DNA of 64,000 nt from UBA1672 sp964352665 (lineage in GTDB: Bacteria; Pseudomonadota; Alphaproteobacteria; Micavibrionales; Micavibrionaceae), in NCBI GenBank assembly GCA_964352665.1, contig CAYGSJ010000004.1, positions 124,001-188,000 of the forward strand, read 5' to 3'. Shown in pieces: positions 9,545 through 17,773 of this stretch (within the stretch, counting starts at the first letter, position 1; each line of letters starts with the position of its first letter). Made by a program: the position numbers and the translations under genes. The notes beneath the pieces are model-generated. The model made no database searches. It was not told where the DNA came from and worked only from the letters and a program-made list of their open reading frames with translations.

Positions 9545-10195
9545 TTATCGATGTAGTTTTCTTTTCTTGCGACTACGATATCTATATTTTCTTCGAATAT
9601 CAAAGAATAAAGATACAATGACTAACAGCCCTATACCCATCACAACGGCCATATCCGCTATGTTAAAGGCAGGCCAATGATAACCAAAAAGATGGAAATC
9701 CAGAAAATCTATTACGGCGCCAAAACGCGCTCTATCAATAACATTTCCAAGAGCCCCCCCTATAATCAGGGCGTAGCAAAAACCATGTAAATCTTTTTCG
9801 GCCTGCCACATCCATCGCGCAAACATAACAGTAATTGCAAGTGCCACTAAAATTAAAATATAAGCCATGTATTCACCATGTCCACTAAACATGCTGAAAC
9901 TGACTCCGGTGTTCCATGCCATCACTACATTAAAGAAAGATGTGATTTTTATACTGCTGAAGGGGATAATAGAGGGGGTATTTAAATACCATTCAAAAAA
10001 TCCAATTCCATTATTATCGGTGGTTTCAGGCCTGAATATGACTTCCATAACAAACCATTTTGAAATTTGGTCAGGTATAAGAACGCAGATCACAACAAAA
10101 ATCCAAGTCATTCTTTTGAATGTTTGCTTTGCTTTGCGTTTTTTGTGTCGCTCTTCAGGACTAACGTAAATGCTTTGCTCTGCTGATTCTGTCAT
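9545..10195 (-). CDS. lspA: Lipoprotein signal peptidase (signal peptidase II)
   Basis: Inner-membrane aspartic protease that removes signal peptides from diacylated prolipoproteins. Conserved elements are DQISKW, AWNTGVSFSMF, the catalytic aspartate in GNVIDRARFGAVIDFLDF, and the second in FNIADMAVVMG. There are four predicted membrane helices and a basic C-terminal tail. I place the start at the ATG at 10195, preceded by AGGA about 11 bases away; an in-frame GTG at 10234 is weaker. An N-terminal cytoplasmic extension of about 30 charged residues precedes the first helix, longer than in Escherichia coli. It lies in the common alphaproteobacterial order ileS ... lspA ... DUF3035. Confidence 0.94.
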   Translation of the reverse strand: MTESAEQSIYVSPEERHKKRKAKQTFKRMTWIFVVICVLIPDQISKWFVMEVIFRPETTDNNGIGFFEWYLNTPSIIPFSSIKITSFFNVVMAWNTGVSFSMFSGHGEYMAYILILVALAITVMFARWMWQAEKDLHGFCYALIIGGALGNVIDRARFGAVIDFLDFHLFGYHWPAFNIADMAVVMGIGLLVIVSLFFDIRRKYRYRSRKKRKLHR

Positions 10196-10258
10196 CAACG
10201 GGATTTTCCTGTAAATAATGCCGATATCGGGCACAGGTTACTTCTTTATGCTGTTTTA

Positions 10259-10762
10259 TCAAGCCTCTTTTTCTTCTTTAGACTCATGCCCACATTCAGC
10301 TTTTTTCCGGCAGCACCATTTTGTAAGGGCATAATCGAGTGACAGCATACCTCCGCCTTTTAGCATCGGTACGGCGAGCAGCAGCATCCACATGTAGTGA
10401 TCGTTATTTGCTACGCCGTAATCGGCAGGAACAACGAATTGTATGACCAATGTCATCAACAGTAGGCCGGCGGCGCCGAAACGTGTAAAAAGGCCAAGCC
10501 CTAGCAAAACGGGCAGAACAAGCTCTCCTGTCGTTCCACCAATTGCCGCAATTTCGGCAGGAACACCGGGAATAGGATGATATTCGGTAAAGGCTGTAAC
10601 CTGATTGCCCCATTGTCCGTTCAGATAATCATTAAGGCGCAAACGACCCGATGTAAAAAATATATTCGCCATATACAGACGTATCCCCAAATCGAGGAGG
10701 GGAGACAAAGTCACATTCGAAACATGAATGAGTTTACAATAGAGGTTACAAAGGGATTTCAT
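10259..10762 (-). CDS. DoxX-family membrane protein
   Basis: A 167-residue integral membrane protein of the DoxX family. Typical elements are LDLGIRLYMANIFFTSG at the N terminus, the GELVLPVLLGLGLFTRFGA helix and a further helix with LLLMTLVIQF. The start at 10762 lies 10 bases after the ileS stop and is preceded by AAAGG; a longer upstream frame would overlap ileS and is rejected. The C terminus is cysteine- and charge-rich (KWCCRKKAECGHESKEEKEA). DoxX-type proteins often accompany MNIO/bufferin clusters, but here the gene sits in the ileS-lspA run 5 kb away, so a link is only a guess. Role unknown. Confidence 0.85.
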   Translation of the reverse strand: MKSLCNLYCKLIHVSNVTLSPLLDLGIRLYMANIFFTSGRLRLNDYLNGQWGNQVTAFTEYHPIPGVPAEIAAIGGTTGELVLPVLLGLGLFTRFGAAGLLLMTLVIQFVVPADYGVANNDHYMWMLLLAVPMLKGGGMLSLDYALTKWCCRKKAECGHESKEEKEA

Positions 10763-10772
10763 CGCGCGGCCT

Positions 10773-13652
10773 TTATGCTGCTTTTGTTTTCTTGCTGTGA
10801 AATTCGACCGCGTCGGTACAACGGTTACAAAGTTTTGTCTCTGCATCCACTTCCGGCAACACCTTCCAGCATCGCTCGCACTTTTCGCCTTCTGCTTTCT
10901 CAAAAACGACGCCGACTGTAGGAATAGAATCTATCTTGAATGCGTCTTGAGGAGTTTCTCCCGCGATAAGTCTTACACTGGAAACGATGCAGAACTCTTC
11001 AATTCTTTTTTCATTAAATGAATTACGAAGTGAGGTCGCCAAAGCTGGATCAACATACACAATAGGTTTTGCTTCAAGTGAGGAACCAATTTCATTGTTT
11101 TGTCTTCTAATCTCGAGCGCACCTAAGACAACACGCCGAATCTGTTTGTAGGGAGTAAAGTTCCCACTCAATTGAGCATTCTTCCAATTCGCGGGCACCT
11201 CGGGAAAATTCCGCAAATGCACACTCTCCGCATCTTCAAACACGCCTTCCGGTCTATGACTCCATGCTTCTTCTGATGTGAAAGACAAAATCGGGGCGAG
11301 CCATGACGACAGGCAACTGAAAATTTCCGCCATTACTGTGCGACAGGCGCGGCGTTCGAAACTATCTGTGCGGTCGCAATACAAGCGGTCTTTTCGGATA
11401 TCGAAATAAAACGCCGAAAGCTCCTGATTGCAGAAATCATGCAGCATCTTTGCCAGTTTGCCGTATTCGTAATTCTCGATTGCATTACGCACAAACCCGT
11501 CCATTTGCGTCAGTTCATGCAGCATATATTGCTCCAGCTCCGGCACGTTCTCATCCGTTAAATCTACGCGTTCTTCCGCGGTAAAGCCATCCAATGCGCC
11601 CAGCAAAAATCTGTATGTGTTGCGCATTCGGCGATATAAATCGCTCGTATTCTTGATCGTATCCTTCCCGATGCGGATGTCCTCGTTATAATCGGACAAC
11701 ATCACCCACAGACGTATGATATCCGCGCCGTACTGTTCCATCATCTTGAGTGGATCAACAACATTGCCCAAAGATTTGGACATTTTATAACCCTTTTCAT
11801 CGAGCACAAAACCATGCGTCAGTACGTTTTTATACGGCGCACGCCCACGCGTTCCAACACTTTCCAAAAGCGAGGAGTGGAACCATCCGCGGTGCTGGTC
11901 TGATCCTTCAAGATAGAGATCAATTTGATCTACACCCTCGAAACAGGGCCATGTTTCAGTGTCTTCCACACAAAATGCGTGGGTCGAGCCGGACTCAAAC
12001 CATACATCGACAATATCGAATATCTGGGTGTAATCATCGGCCTTGTAATTATCGCCGAGGAAACGCTGTGCCGCGCCGTCTTTCCACCACGCGTCCGAGC
12101 CTTCGGATTCGAACACATCGCCAATGCGTTGAAACACGTCTTCATCAGACAAAACATCGCCTGTATCTTTGTGGATGAACAATGCAATAGGAACCCCCCA
12201 TGCGCGTTGGCGTGAAATACACCAATCGGGGCGATTTTCGATCATCGCCGTAATGCGTGCTTGCCCTTTCGCAGGATGCCAGCCCGTGTCCTTAATAGCT
12301 TTAAGGGCCTTTTCACGGATTTTATGCTCTCCATCCATGGCAATAAACCATTGCGGTGTCGTGCGGAAAATCAGTGGTGCTTTGGAGCGCCAGCTATGCG
12401 GGTATTCGTGCTTTAGCGATCCCTTCGCCAGCAGATTTCCGGCATCGGCCAATTCACGCAGTACAGAAAAATTCCCTCCGCCCAACTCGCCTTTTTGGGT
12501 GTAGATTTCTTCGCCTGCGAACAAACCAACATGTGGACGGAATTTTCCGTCATCGGTGACATTGTCTGTTACTTCAATTTCATTTGCACGGCCAAGATTA
12601 AAGTCATCCTCTCCATGTCCCGGCGCGATATGCACGAAACCTGTCCCTGCATCATCGGTTACAAAATCACCGGCCAGAAGAGGAACATCGAATGTATCGT
12701 AATAGGGGTCTTTTTTCGCTAAGGGATGTTTACAAATACTTCCGGCAATATCATTTCCTGTGAGCGTGTCTATTAAATCCCATTCTTCAATTTTTGCTGC
12801 TTCTCTCACGCTGTCGGCCAAAGATGTGGCAACCACAACTTTCTGACCCTCATATTCGTAAATTCCGTATTCTATGTCTGTCCCGAACGCAATCGCGCGG
12901 TTAGAGGGGATTGTCCAAGGCGTTGTCGTCCAGATAACAACACTCGCGCCCTCAAGCAGCGGGCTATCTGTCTTAACAACCGGAAACTTTACCCAGATCG
13001 TCACGGATTTATGTTCTTTATATTCCACTTCTGCTTCGGCCAGCGCGGTTTTCTCCACCACTGACCACATCACGGGGCGAAGGCCTTTATACAAAGAACC
13101 GTTCAGTGCAAATTTATGGATTTCACGAACGATTATGCTTTCTGCACGATTGGTCATGGTTAGATATGGGTTGTCCCAGTCGCCGGTAACACCTAGTCTT
13201 TGGAATTGTCCTATCTGTATATCTTTCCATTCCTGAGCGAATTTCCGGCACTCCTCGCGGAAGCTCAGAATATCAACTTCGTCTTTGTCTTTGCCTTCCG
13301 CGCGGTATTTTTCTTCGATTTTCCATTCAATAGGAAGACCATGGCAATCCCAACCCGGTACATAAGGGGATTCTTTACCCATCATTGTTTGTGATTTGAC
13401 GATCACATCTTTCAGGATTTTATTAACGGCATGTCCCATGTGGATGTTGCCATTCGCATAGGGCGGGCCATCATGCAGCACAAACTTTTCTTGACCTTTG
13501 CCTTTTTCTCTTAACTTTTCATACAGATTGATTTTATCCCACTGCGTAGAAATTTCAGGTTCTTTCTGTGGTAGTCCACCACGCATGGGAAATTCCGTCT
13601 TCGGCAGAAAAACGGTATCTTTGTATTCTTCTTTTTTAGTCTCGTCAGTCAT
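10773..13652 (-). CDS. ileS: Isoleucyl-tRNA synthetase
   Basis: Class I synthetase charging tRNA-Ile, 959 residues. The HIGH-type motif is in PPYANGNIHMGHAVNK, followed by GWDCHGLPIEWK. The CP1 editing domain has TTTPWTIPSNRA and FVHIAPGHGEDDF. The KMSKS loop is GYKMSKSLGNVVDP. A C-terminal zinc finger, CERCWKV...CNRCTDAV, has both CxxC pairs. The start at 13652 is fixed by GAGGA five bases upstream; the frame continues further but without such a site. Codon use here seems more GC-rich in the third position than in nearby genes, as expected for a highly expressed gene. It is followed at 10 bases by the DoxX gene. Confidence 0.97.
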   Translation of the reverse strand: MTDETKKEEYKDTVFLPKTEFPMRGGLPQKEPEISTQWDKINLYEKLREKGKGQEKFVLHDGPPYANGNIHMGHAVNKILKDVIVKSQTMMGKESPYVPGWDCHGLPIEWKIEEKYRAEGKDKDEVDILSFREECRKFAQEWKDIQIGQFQRLGVTGDWDNPYLTMTNRAESIIVREIHKFALNGSLYKGLRPVMWSVVEKTALAEAEVEYKEHKSVTIWVKFPVVKTDSPLLEGASVVIWTTTPWTIPSNRAIAFGTDIEYGIYEYEGQKVVVATSLADSVREAAKIEEWDLIDTLTGNDIAGSICKHPLAKKDPYYDTFDVPLLAGDFVTDDAGTGFVHIAPGHGEDDFNLGRANEIEVTDNVTDDGKFRPHVGLFAGEEIYTQKGELGGGNFSVLRELADAGNLLAKGSLKHEYPHSWRSKAPLIFRTTPQWFIAMDGEHKIREKALKAIKDTGWHPAKGQARITAMIENRPDWCISRQRAWGVPIALFIHKDTGDVLSDEDVFQRIGDVFESEGSDAWWKDGAAQRFLGDNYKADDYTQIFDIVDVWFESGSTHAFCVEDTETWPCFEGVDQIDLYLEGSDQHRGWFHSSLLESVGTRGRAPYKNVLTHGFVLDEKGYKMSKSLGNVVDPLKMMEQYGADIIRLWVMLSDYNEDIRIGKDTIKNTSDLYRRMRNTYRFLLGALDGFTAEERVDLTDENVPELEQYMLHELTQMDGFVRNAIENYEYGKLAKMLHDFCNQELSAFYFDIRKDRLYCDRTDSFERRACRTVMAEIFSCLSSWLAPILSFTSEEAWSHRPEGVFEDAESVHLRNFPEVPANWKNAQLSGNFTPYKQIRRVVLGALEIRRQNNEIGSSLEAKPIVYVDPALATSLRNSFNEKRIEEFCIVSSVRLIAGETPQDAFKIDSIPTVGVVFEKAEGEKCERCWKVLPEVDAETKLCNRCTDAVEFHSKKTKAA

Positions 13653-13709
13653 TATGTCCTCAAAAGTGTGCGAGATACTATGGCGACCCATTGCCTAAGA
13701 ATCAAGAGG

Positions 13710-14630
13710 TTAAATGCCTAAAAGCCAGATTATTAGGGGGATGTAGAATAGGGCAAACACGGTGCTCAGCAATATTGTTGTTGCTGCTTTTTCCGGTTCT
13801 AAATTGAGTTGGGCAGCAAACGCGACGGTATTTGCAGCAGGAGGCACGATCGCCATAATCATAATAAGATGATGAATATCAGTGCCGAACCAGTGCAGAA
13901 AATGCAGATCCATAAGGACAGAGCCATAGGCAAGCAGCGGCCATAGAATGAATTTTCCGGCAATAACAAGAGAAACAAAACGACCTCCAAACACAAAATG
14001 TTCAAGACGCGATAGGGCTGCCCCTATAATCATCATACCAACTACAACGTAGCATCCCTTGAAATACGCCCAATATGTCCAAAATAATTCCGGGAGTTCA
14101 ATATGCATTGCATTAACAGACAAGCCTGCAATCATCGCATAAAGAGATGGAAATTTTATAAGTTTAATTAGGCTTTGGCGTACATCAAAAGCACCACGGG
14201 CTGCGAGATAATAAAAAATTGTTGCTTCATAAACGAGCCCACCCAGAATCATAAACATATAAACAGCAATAACATCATTTTCAAAAAAGAGCAGTGCAAG
14301 CGGAAGTCCAAAATACCCTACATTGCCGGATCCTGCACATAGGGCAAGAAGGTTGGCTTTTTTATCGCCGTAAACTATTTCTCCGATTTTCAAGAATGTG
14401 AATGTGACAATCGTCAGTATCAAAAACAGCAGAACCGGTAAAACCAGATATGCGGGTTTGAAGTCAATGTCGGACACGAACCCGAAGGTAACAACGGGCA
14501 TGAATATAAAAATCGCAAGATTTCCAAGACTCTGTCTATCAACATGTAGATAGCGCCCCGCAAAATATCCAAGTCCGATCAATCCATATAAAGGGAGCAG
14601 ATTAAAGAAAAGAGAAAGAAAGACTGTCAT
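13710..14630 (-). CDS. AEC-family (auxin efflux carrier type) transporter
   Basis: A 306-residue inner-membrane transporter with about ten predicted helices in two five-helix halves, the AEC/PIN-like fold. Recognisable segments are LPLYGLIGLGYFAGRY at the start, the cross-over GSGNVGYFGLPLALLFF with conserved asparagine and proline, and PPAANTVAFAAQL in the second half. Bacterial members export organic acids such as malate; the substrate here is unknown. The ATG at 14630 overlaps the ribF stop in an ATGA arrangement, which supports this start over the frame-open extension upstream and implies translational coupling to ribF. Confidence 0.87.
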   Translation of the reverse strand: MTVFLSLFFNLLPLYGLIGLGYFAGRYLHVDRQSLGNLAIFIFMPVVTFGFVSDIDFKPAYLVLPVLLFLILTIVTFTFLKIGEIVYGDKKANLLALCAGSGNVGYFGLPLALLFFENDVIAVYMFMILGGLVYEATIFYYLAARGAFDVRQSLIKLIKFPSLYAMIAGLSVNAMHIELPELFWTYWAYFKGCYVVVGMMIIGAALSRLEHFVFGGRFVSLVIAGKFILWPLLAYGSVLMDLHFLHWFGTDIHHLIMIMAIVPPAANTVAFAAQLNLEPEKAATTILLSTVFALFYIPLIIWLLGI

Positions 14631-15553
14631 TTTTGTGCCTCGAGAATTTCTCTGGCTTGTATGCAATCTTTTTCCATTTGTGCAATCAAATCATCCAGTG
14701 AGTCAAATTTTGCCTCGCTTCGTAAAAGTTGAACTGGTTGTACACAAAGTGTTTCTCCATATATTTCCTGATCAAAATCAAAAATGTATGTTTCGATTTG
14801 TCCGGTTGGCACCTCGAACATGGGCCTTATGCCTATATTAGTAGCGCCCATCATCCAGTCTTTCTGGCCTCCTAATTTCACGAAACAGGCATAAATCCCG
14901 TAGGCAGGGTGAATAACATCATCCATCTTGACGTTGGCTGTTGGATACCCCAATGCGTGCCCGCGTCTGTCTCCTTTGAATACCGTCCCTCTGATTTCCC
15001 AGTTCCAGCCGAGCATTGCATTGGCTTCATTTATTTTCCCATATCTCAAGTGTTGGCGAATGTTAGAGGAAGAAATGTCTGTGTTTTCTCTGCTTTTTAT
15101 TTTTTCTATTGTTGTTACGGGTATACCGGACTCTGATATTGTTTCGTGGGTTCCTTTGCGCAATTGCCCAAAACGAAAATCTTCACCTACTATCACATGC
15201 GCAACATCCAAATTCTCTATAAGGATGTTATCGATAAAATGTTGAGCTGACTGGCTGGCGAAATCCCAATCGAATGGGAGGGTATAAACCACGTCAACAC
15301 CCAATTTTTCGAGACGCTCGAGCTTGAGTTCTTTGGGGGTGATACGATAGGGGGGCTCATCTGGTCTGAACAGTTGCCTTGGGTGAGGCTCAAAAGTAAG
15401 AACACCAAGAAGCTTATGTTCTTTTTTGGCAATTTCTTTTGCTTTGTTCAATAATGCTTTATGTCCCAGATGCACACCGTCAAAGTTGCCGATTACGACA
15501 ACACAGTTCTTTTCACTTTCAGGAACATTGATGTAAGTATTAAAGTGTTTCAT
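14627..15553 (-). CDS. ribF: Bifunctional riboflavin kinase / FAD synthetase
   Basis: Converts riboflavin to FMN and then FAD. The N-terminal adenylyltransferase has GNFDGVHLGHKALL and TFEPHPRQLFRPDEPPYRIT, then VGEDFRFGQLRKG and SSSNIRQHLRYG. The C-terminal kinase shows VFKGDRRGHALGYPTANVK and GIRPMFEVPTGQIETYIFDFD. At 308 residues it is of normal length. It is the first gene of the minus-strand run and is coupled to the AEC transporter gene. It diverges from the bufferin operon across about 200 bases. Alphaproteobacterial ribF is commonly upstream of ileS, as here. Confidence 0.95.
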   Translation of the reverse strand: MKHFNTYINVPESEKNCVVVIGNFDGVHLGHKALLNKAKEIAKKEHKLLGVLTFEPHPRQLFRPDEPPYRITPKELKLERLEKLGVDVVYTLPFDWDFASQSAQHFIDNILIENLDVAHVIVGEDFRFGQLRKGTHETISESGIPVTTIEKIKSRENTDISSSNIRQHLRYGKINEANAMLGWNWEIRGTVFKGDRRGHALGYPTANVKMDDVIHPAYGIYACFVKLGGQKDWMMGATNIGIRPMFEVPTGQIETYIFDFDQEIYGETLCVQPVQLLRSEAKFDSLDDLIAQMEKDCIQAREILEAQK

Positions 15554-15642
15554 GTTTCTTTCTAGAGTTTCTCTTATATTCTTATATGCCTAATAAAAAA
15601 AATAAAAATTCTTTTTTTTGACTCCATTTTTTTATTGGGATG

Positions 15643-15669
15643 TGTAACCTTCTCTTTCGGTCACACGAA
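15643..15669 (+). promoter_or_regulatory. SigF-like ECF promoter of the first MNIO operon
   Basis: GTAACC at 15644-15649 is separated by exactly 16 bases from CGAA at 15666-15669. This matches, from memory, the motif described for SigF-dependent metal-stress genes in Caulobacter. It lies 83 bases before the DUF2282 gene on the same strand. The second MNIO locus has the same layout at 47304-47329 and shares the flank TGTGTAAC(C/G)TTCT. The cognate sigma factor is not identified in this window. Confidence 0.65.
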
Positions 15670-15752
15670 AAACAGAATCATGTCACCAAAGATAAAATTT
15701 TGTTCTAGGGCTGACCGGATTTAACAATTGATTTATAAAAGGAATAAAATCT

Positions 15753-16085
15753 ATGTCTAAAACATCTACACTTAATACGTTGTTGGTTGGTGCAGTTGCT
15801 GTTACGGCGCTTGGCGCTGCTGCTGCTCCTGCGCATGCTATCTCTGAAGGCATGGAAAAATGCTTTGGCGTTGTGAAGGCAGGCATGAATGGTTGTGGTT
15901 CTGCTGACAAGGCACATGGTTGCGCAGGTCAAGCAACAGAAGATGCAAGTGGTGTTGAGTGGGTAGCTCTTCCTACTGGTACTTGTGAAAAGCTTGTTGA
16001 TGGTTCTCTTGAGCCTGTTATGGCTGATGATCATGGTATGGATCAAGTGGAGGAGCATGGAGAAGACCATGGTTCCGATCACTAA
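15753..16085 (+). CDS. bufA1: Bufferin-type RiPP precursor, DUF2282 (BufA1-like)
   Basis: A 110-residue exported precursor. The signal peptide ends at about residue 29 (APAHA). The DUF2282 core has the family's four cysteines, at 37, 48, 57 and 78, in MEKCFGVVKAGMNGC, HGCAGQAT and LPTGTCEKL. Bufferins are Sec-exported ribosomal peptides whose cysteines are modified by an MNIO enzyme to give copper-binding groups; this is known for Caulobacter homologues and inferred here. Unusual is the C-terminal tail, residues 87-110, which is rich in Asp, Glu and His and could bind metal itself. AAGGA lies upstream of the ATG, and the MNIO and DUF2063 genes follow. Confidence 0.85.
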   Translation: MSKTSTLNTLLVGAVAVTALGAAAAPAHAISEGMEKCFGVVKAGMNGCGSADKAHGCAGQATEDASGVEWVALPTGTCEKLVDGSLEPVMADDHGMDQVEEHGEDHGSDH

Positions 16086-16109
16086 TAAACATTTTAAATA
16101 GATAAGTCT

Positions 16110-17006
16110 GTGATACGTATGAGAAAATCTCAGACTTTGAACTTAAACCCACCGGAATCGTCATGTACCGATCCGGTGGGTATTGGTTTGCGTGCACCGC
16201 ATTATCAAGAGATTATTGATTCCAAACCCGCTTTGGGTTGGCTTGAAGTTCATCCCGAGAACTATTTTGGCGGGGGAGTGCATCGTCATTTTTTATCTAG
16301 AATACGCGAAGACTACCCGGTCAGTATGCATGCGGTTGGTTTATCGCTGGGCTCGGATCAGCCATTAGAAGTAGAGCATCTTCGCCAATTCAAAGAGCTT
16401 ATAGATATCTATGATCCGTTTTTAATTTCCGATCATGTTTCCTGGAGCGCAAGCGGCAATGCACACATGAATGATCTTTTACCACTTCCCTACACGAATG
16501 AAACACTCGCTCGTTTATGTCAGAATATTGATCAGGCTCAAACTTATTTTAGAAGACGAATTTTGGTAGAAAATCCTTCTACCTATATTGCTTTTAAAGG
16601 GAACGAGATGCCCGAGTGCGAGTTTATGAATATGATTTGTTCGGAAACTGGTTGTGGCATGTTGCTGGATATCAATAACATCTTTGTCCAAAGCCATAAT
16701 CATAATCTGGACCCAATTGAATATATAAATAATATTGATGGTAAATTTGTTGGTGAAATGCATTTGGGCGGGCATATAGAGAAATCCGCAGGCGCTAGCA
16801 CCATTTTGGTGGATAGTCACAACCAATGTGTGCGGGATGAAGTGTGGGCGCTTTATGAGCATGCTGTTTCCCGTTTTGGTGCTATTCCAACGCTGATAGA
16901 ATGGGATCAGGATTTCCCAGAGTTGGGGGTTTTGTTGAAAGAGGCTAGCAAAGCACGAAATATAATAAATTCCTCTTCAAGGGAGCATCTGGATGCTGCT
17001 GAATAA
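16110..17006 (+). CDS. bufB: MNIO-family (DUF692) peptide-modifying iron oxidase, BufB-like
   Basis: A 298-residue TIM-barrel enzyme of the multinuclear non-heme iron-dependent oxidative family. Conserved segments with likely iron ligands are GIGLRAPHYQEI, HPENYF, MHAVGLSLGS, ISDHVSWS, HMNDLLPLPYT, LVENPSTY, DINNIFVQSHNHN, MHLGGH and LIEWDQDFP. By family knowledge it should modify the cysteines of the upstream precursor. The GTG at 16110 is the longest start; an ATG at 16119 is equally possible and neither has a clear binding site. It lies 24 bases after the precursor gene and overlaps the DUF2063 gene by 14 bases, so the three form one operon. Confidence 0.92.
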   Translation: MIRMRKSQTLNLNPPESSCTDPVGIGLRAPHYQEIIDSKPALGWLEVHPENYFGGGVHRHFLSRIREDYPVSMHAVGLSLGSDQPLEVEHLRQFKELIDIYDPFLISDHVSWSASGNAHMNDLLPLPYTNETLARLCQNIDQAQTYFRRRILVENPSTYIAFKGNEMPECEFMNMICSETGCGMLLDINNIFVQSHNHNLDPIEYINNIDGKFVGEMHLGGHIEKSAGASTILVDSHNQCVRDEVWALYEHAVSRFGAIPTLIEWDQDFPELGVLLKEASKARNIINSSSREHLDAAE

Positions 17007-17772
17007 GATACAGGAAAATTTTAAAGATACGTTATTGCAGCCAGCAACGGGAATAAAGGATTGTTCGCAGGAGTTCTTAGAACTTTTTGAGGATGGCGAT
17101 ATATCCATTCAAGATCGGCTCAAAGTATACCATAACAACGTAGTTGGCAGTATTAGCGCAGCGCTTTGTGCAACGTTTCCCTTATTGGAGAATTTAGTTG
17201 GATTGGATTTCCTGAAAGCAATGGCGCGGGCATTTTTATTTGAAAACCCGCCAAAGGGCGGGTGCTTGCATTTTTATGGTGCAGGGTTTGACAAATTTAT
17301 TGAAACTTACGAGCCGGCAACAGCGTTTCCTTATTTGCCGGATATTGCAAGATTGGAATTAGCGGTTAACACTGCTTATTACGCTCGAGATGATAAGACT
17401 TTAAAGGCGGATACCTTATCGAATATTCCAGAAGAAAATCTGGAAAATCTAATTTTAAGCCCTAGAGATTCTGTGGTGCTGGTTGATTCACGTTATCCTC
17501 TTTTGGAAATCAGAGATTTTTGTGTTGACGCTGCGGATAAAGATACCCCTGTTCTTGTGGGGAGGTCTAAAACTTTTCTGATGGTGTTTCGCCCAGAGCT
17601 GGATGTGTATTTTGTTCCGCTGGATGAGTATGAGTATAATTTATTGCAACAATTGTTCGAGCACAATCCGCTTGGTGCTGCTGTGGATCATACACTTTGT
17701 CAGTATCCGGATTTTGACTTTGCAGATTTCCTGCAAAAGCATGTCACTTTAGGAACTTTTCAAGAGATATAG
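16993..17772 (+). CDS. bufC: DUF2063 partner protein of MNIO enzyme, BufC-like
   Basis: A 259-residue cytoplasmic protein with the DUF2063 N-terminal signature: RLKVYHNNVVGSISAAL, FPLLENLVGLDFLKAMA, ENPPKGGCLHFYGAGFDKFI and FPYLPDIARLE. In MNIO systems this partner binds the precursor and presents it to the enzyme. The C-terminal half contains the VFRPELDVYFVPLDEYEYNLL region, comparable to the end of the fused protein at 47.7-49.4 kb. The ATG lies within the end of the MNIO gene. The stop lies one base from the stop of the convergent LapG-like gene, with no terminator visible. Confidence 0.88.
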   Translation: MLLNKIQENFKDTLLQPATGIKDCSQEFLELFEDGDISIQDRLKVYHNNVVGSISAALCATFPLLENLVGLDFLKAMARAFLFENPPKGGCLHFYGAGFDKFIETYEPATAFPYLPDIARLELAVNTAYYARDDKTLKADTLSNIPEENLENLILSPRDSVVLVDSRYPLLEIRDFCVDAADKDTPVLVGRSKTFLMVFRPELDVYFVPLDEYEYNLLQQLFEHNPLGAAVDHTLCQYPDFDFADFLQKHVTLGTFQEI

Positions 17773-17773
17773 T

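Noticed and set aside
10259..10762. DoxX gene as a member of the bufferin system
   Set aside because: It lies in the ileS-lspA run 5 kb away on the other strand with no shared promoter motif.
11750..12215. Long frames opposite ileS (up to 142 residues)
   Set aside because: Shadows of a strongly conserved gene with GC-rich third positions; composition is not protein-like.
15705..16082. 125-residue frame opposite the DUF2282 precursor
   Set aside because: Shadow of the precursor gene.
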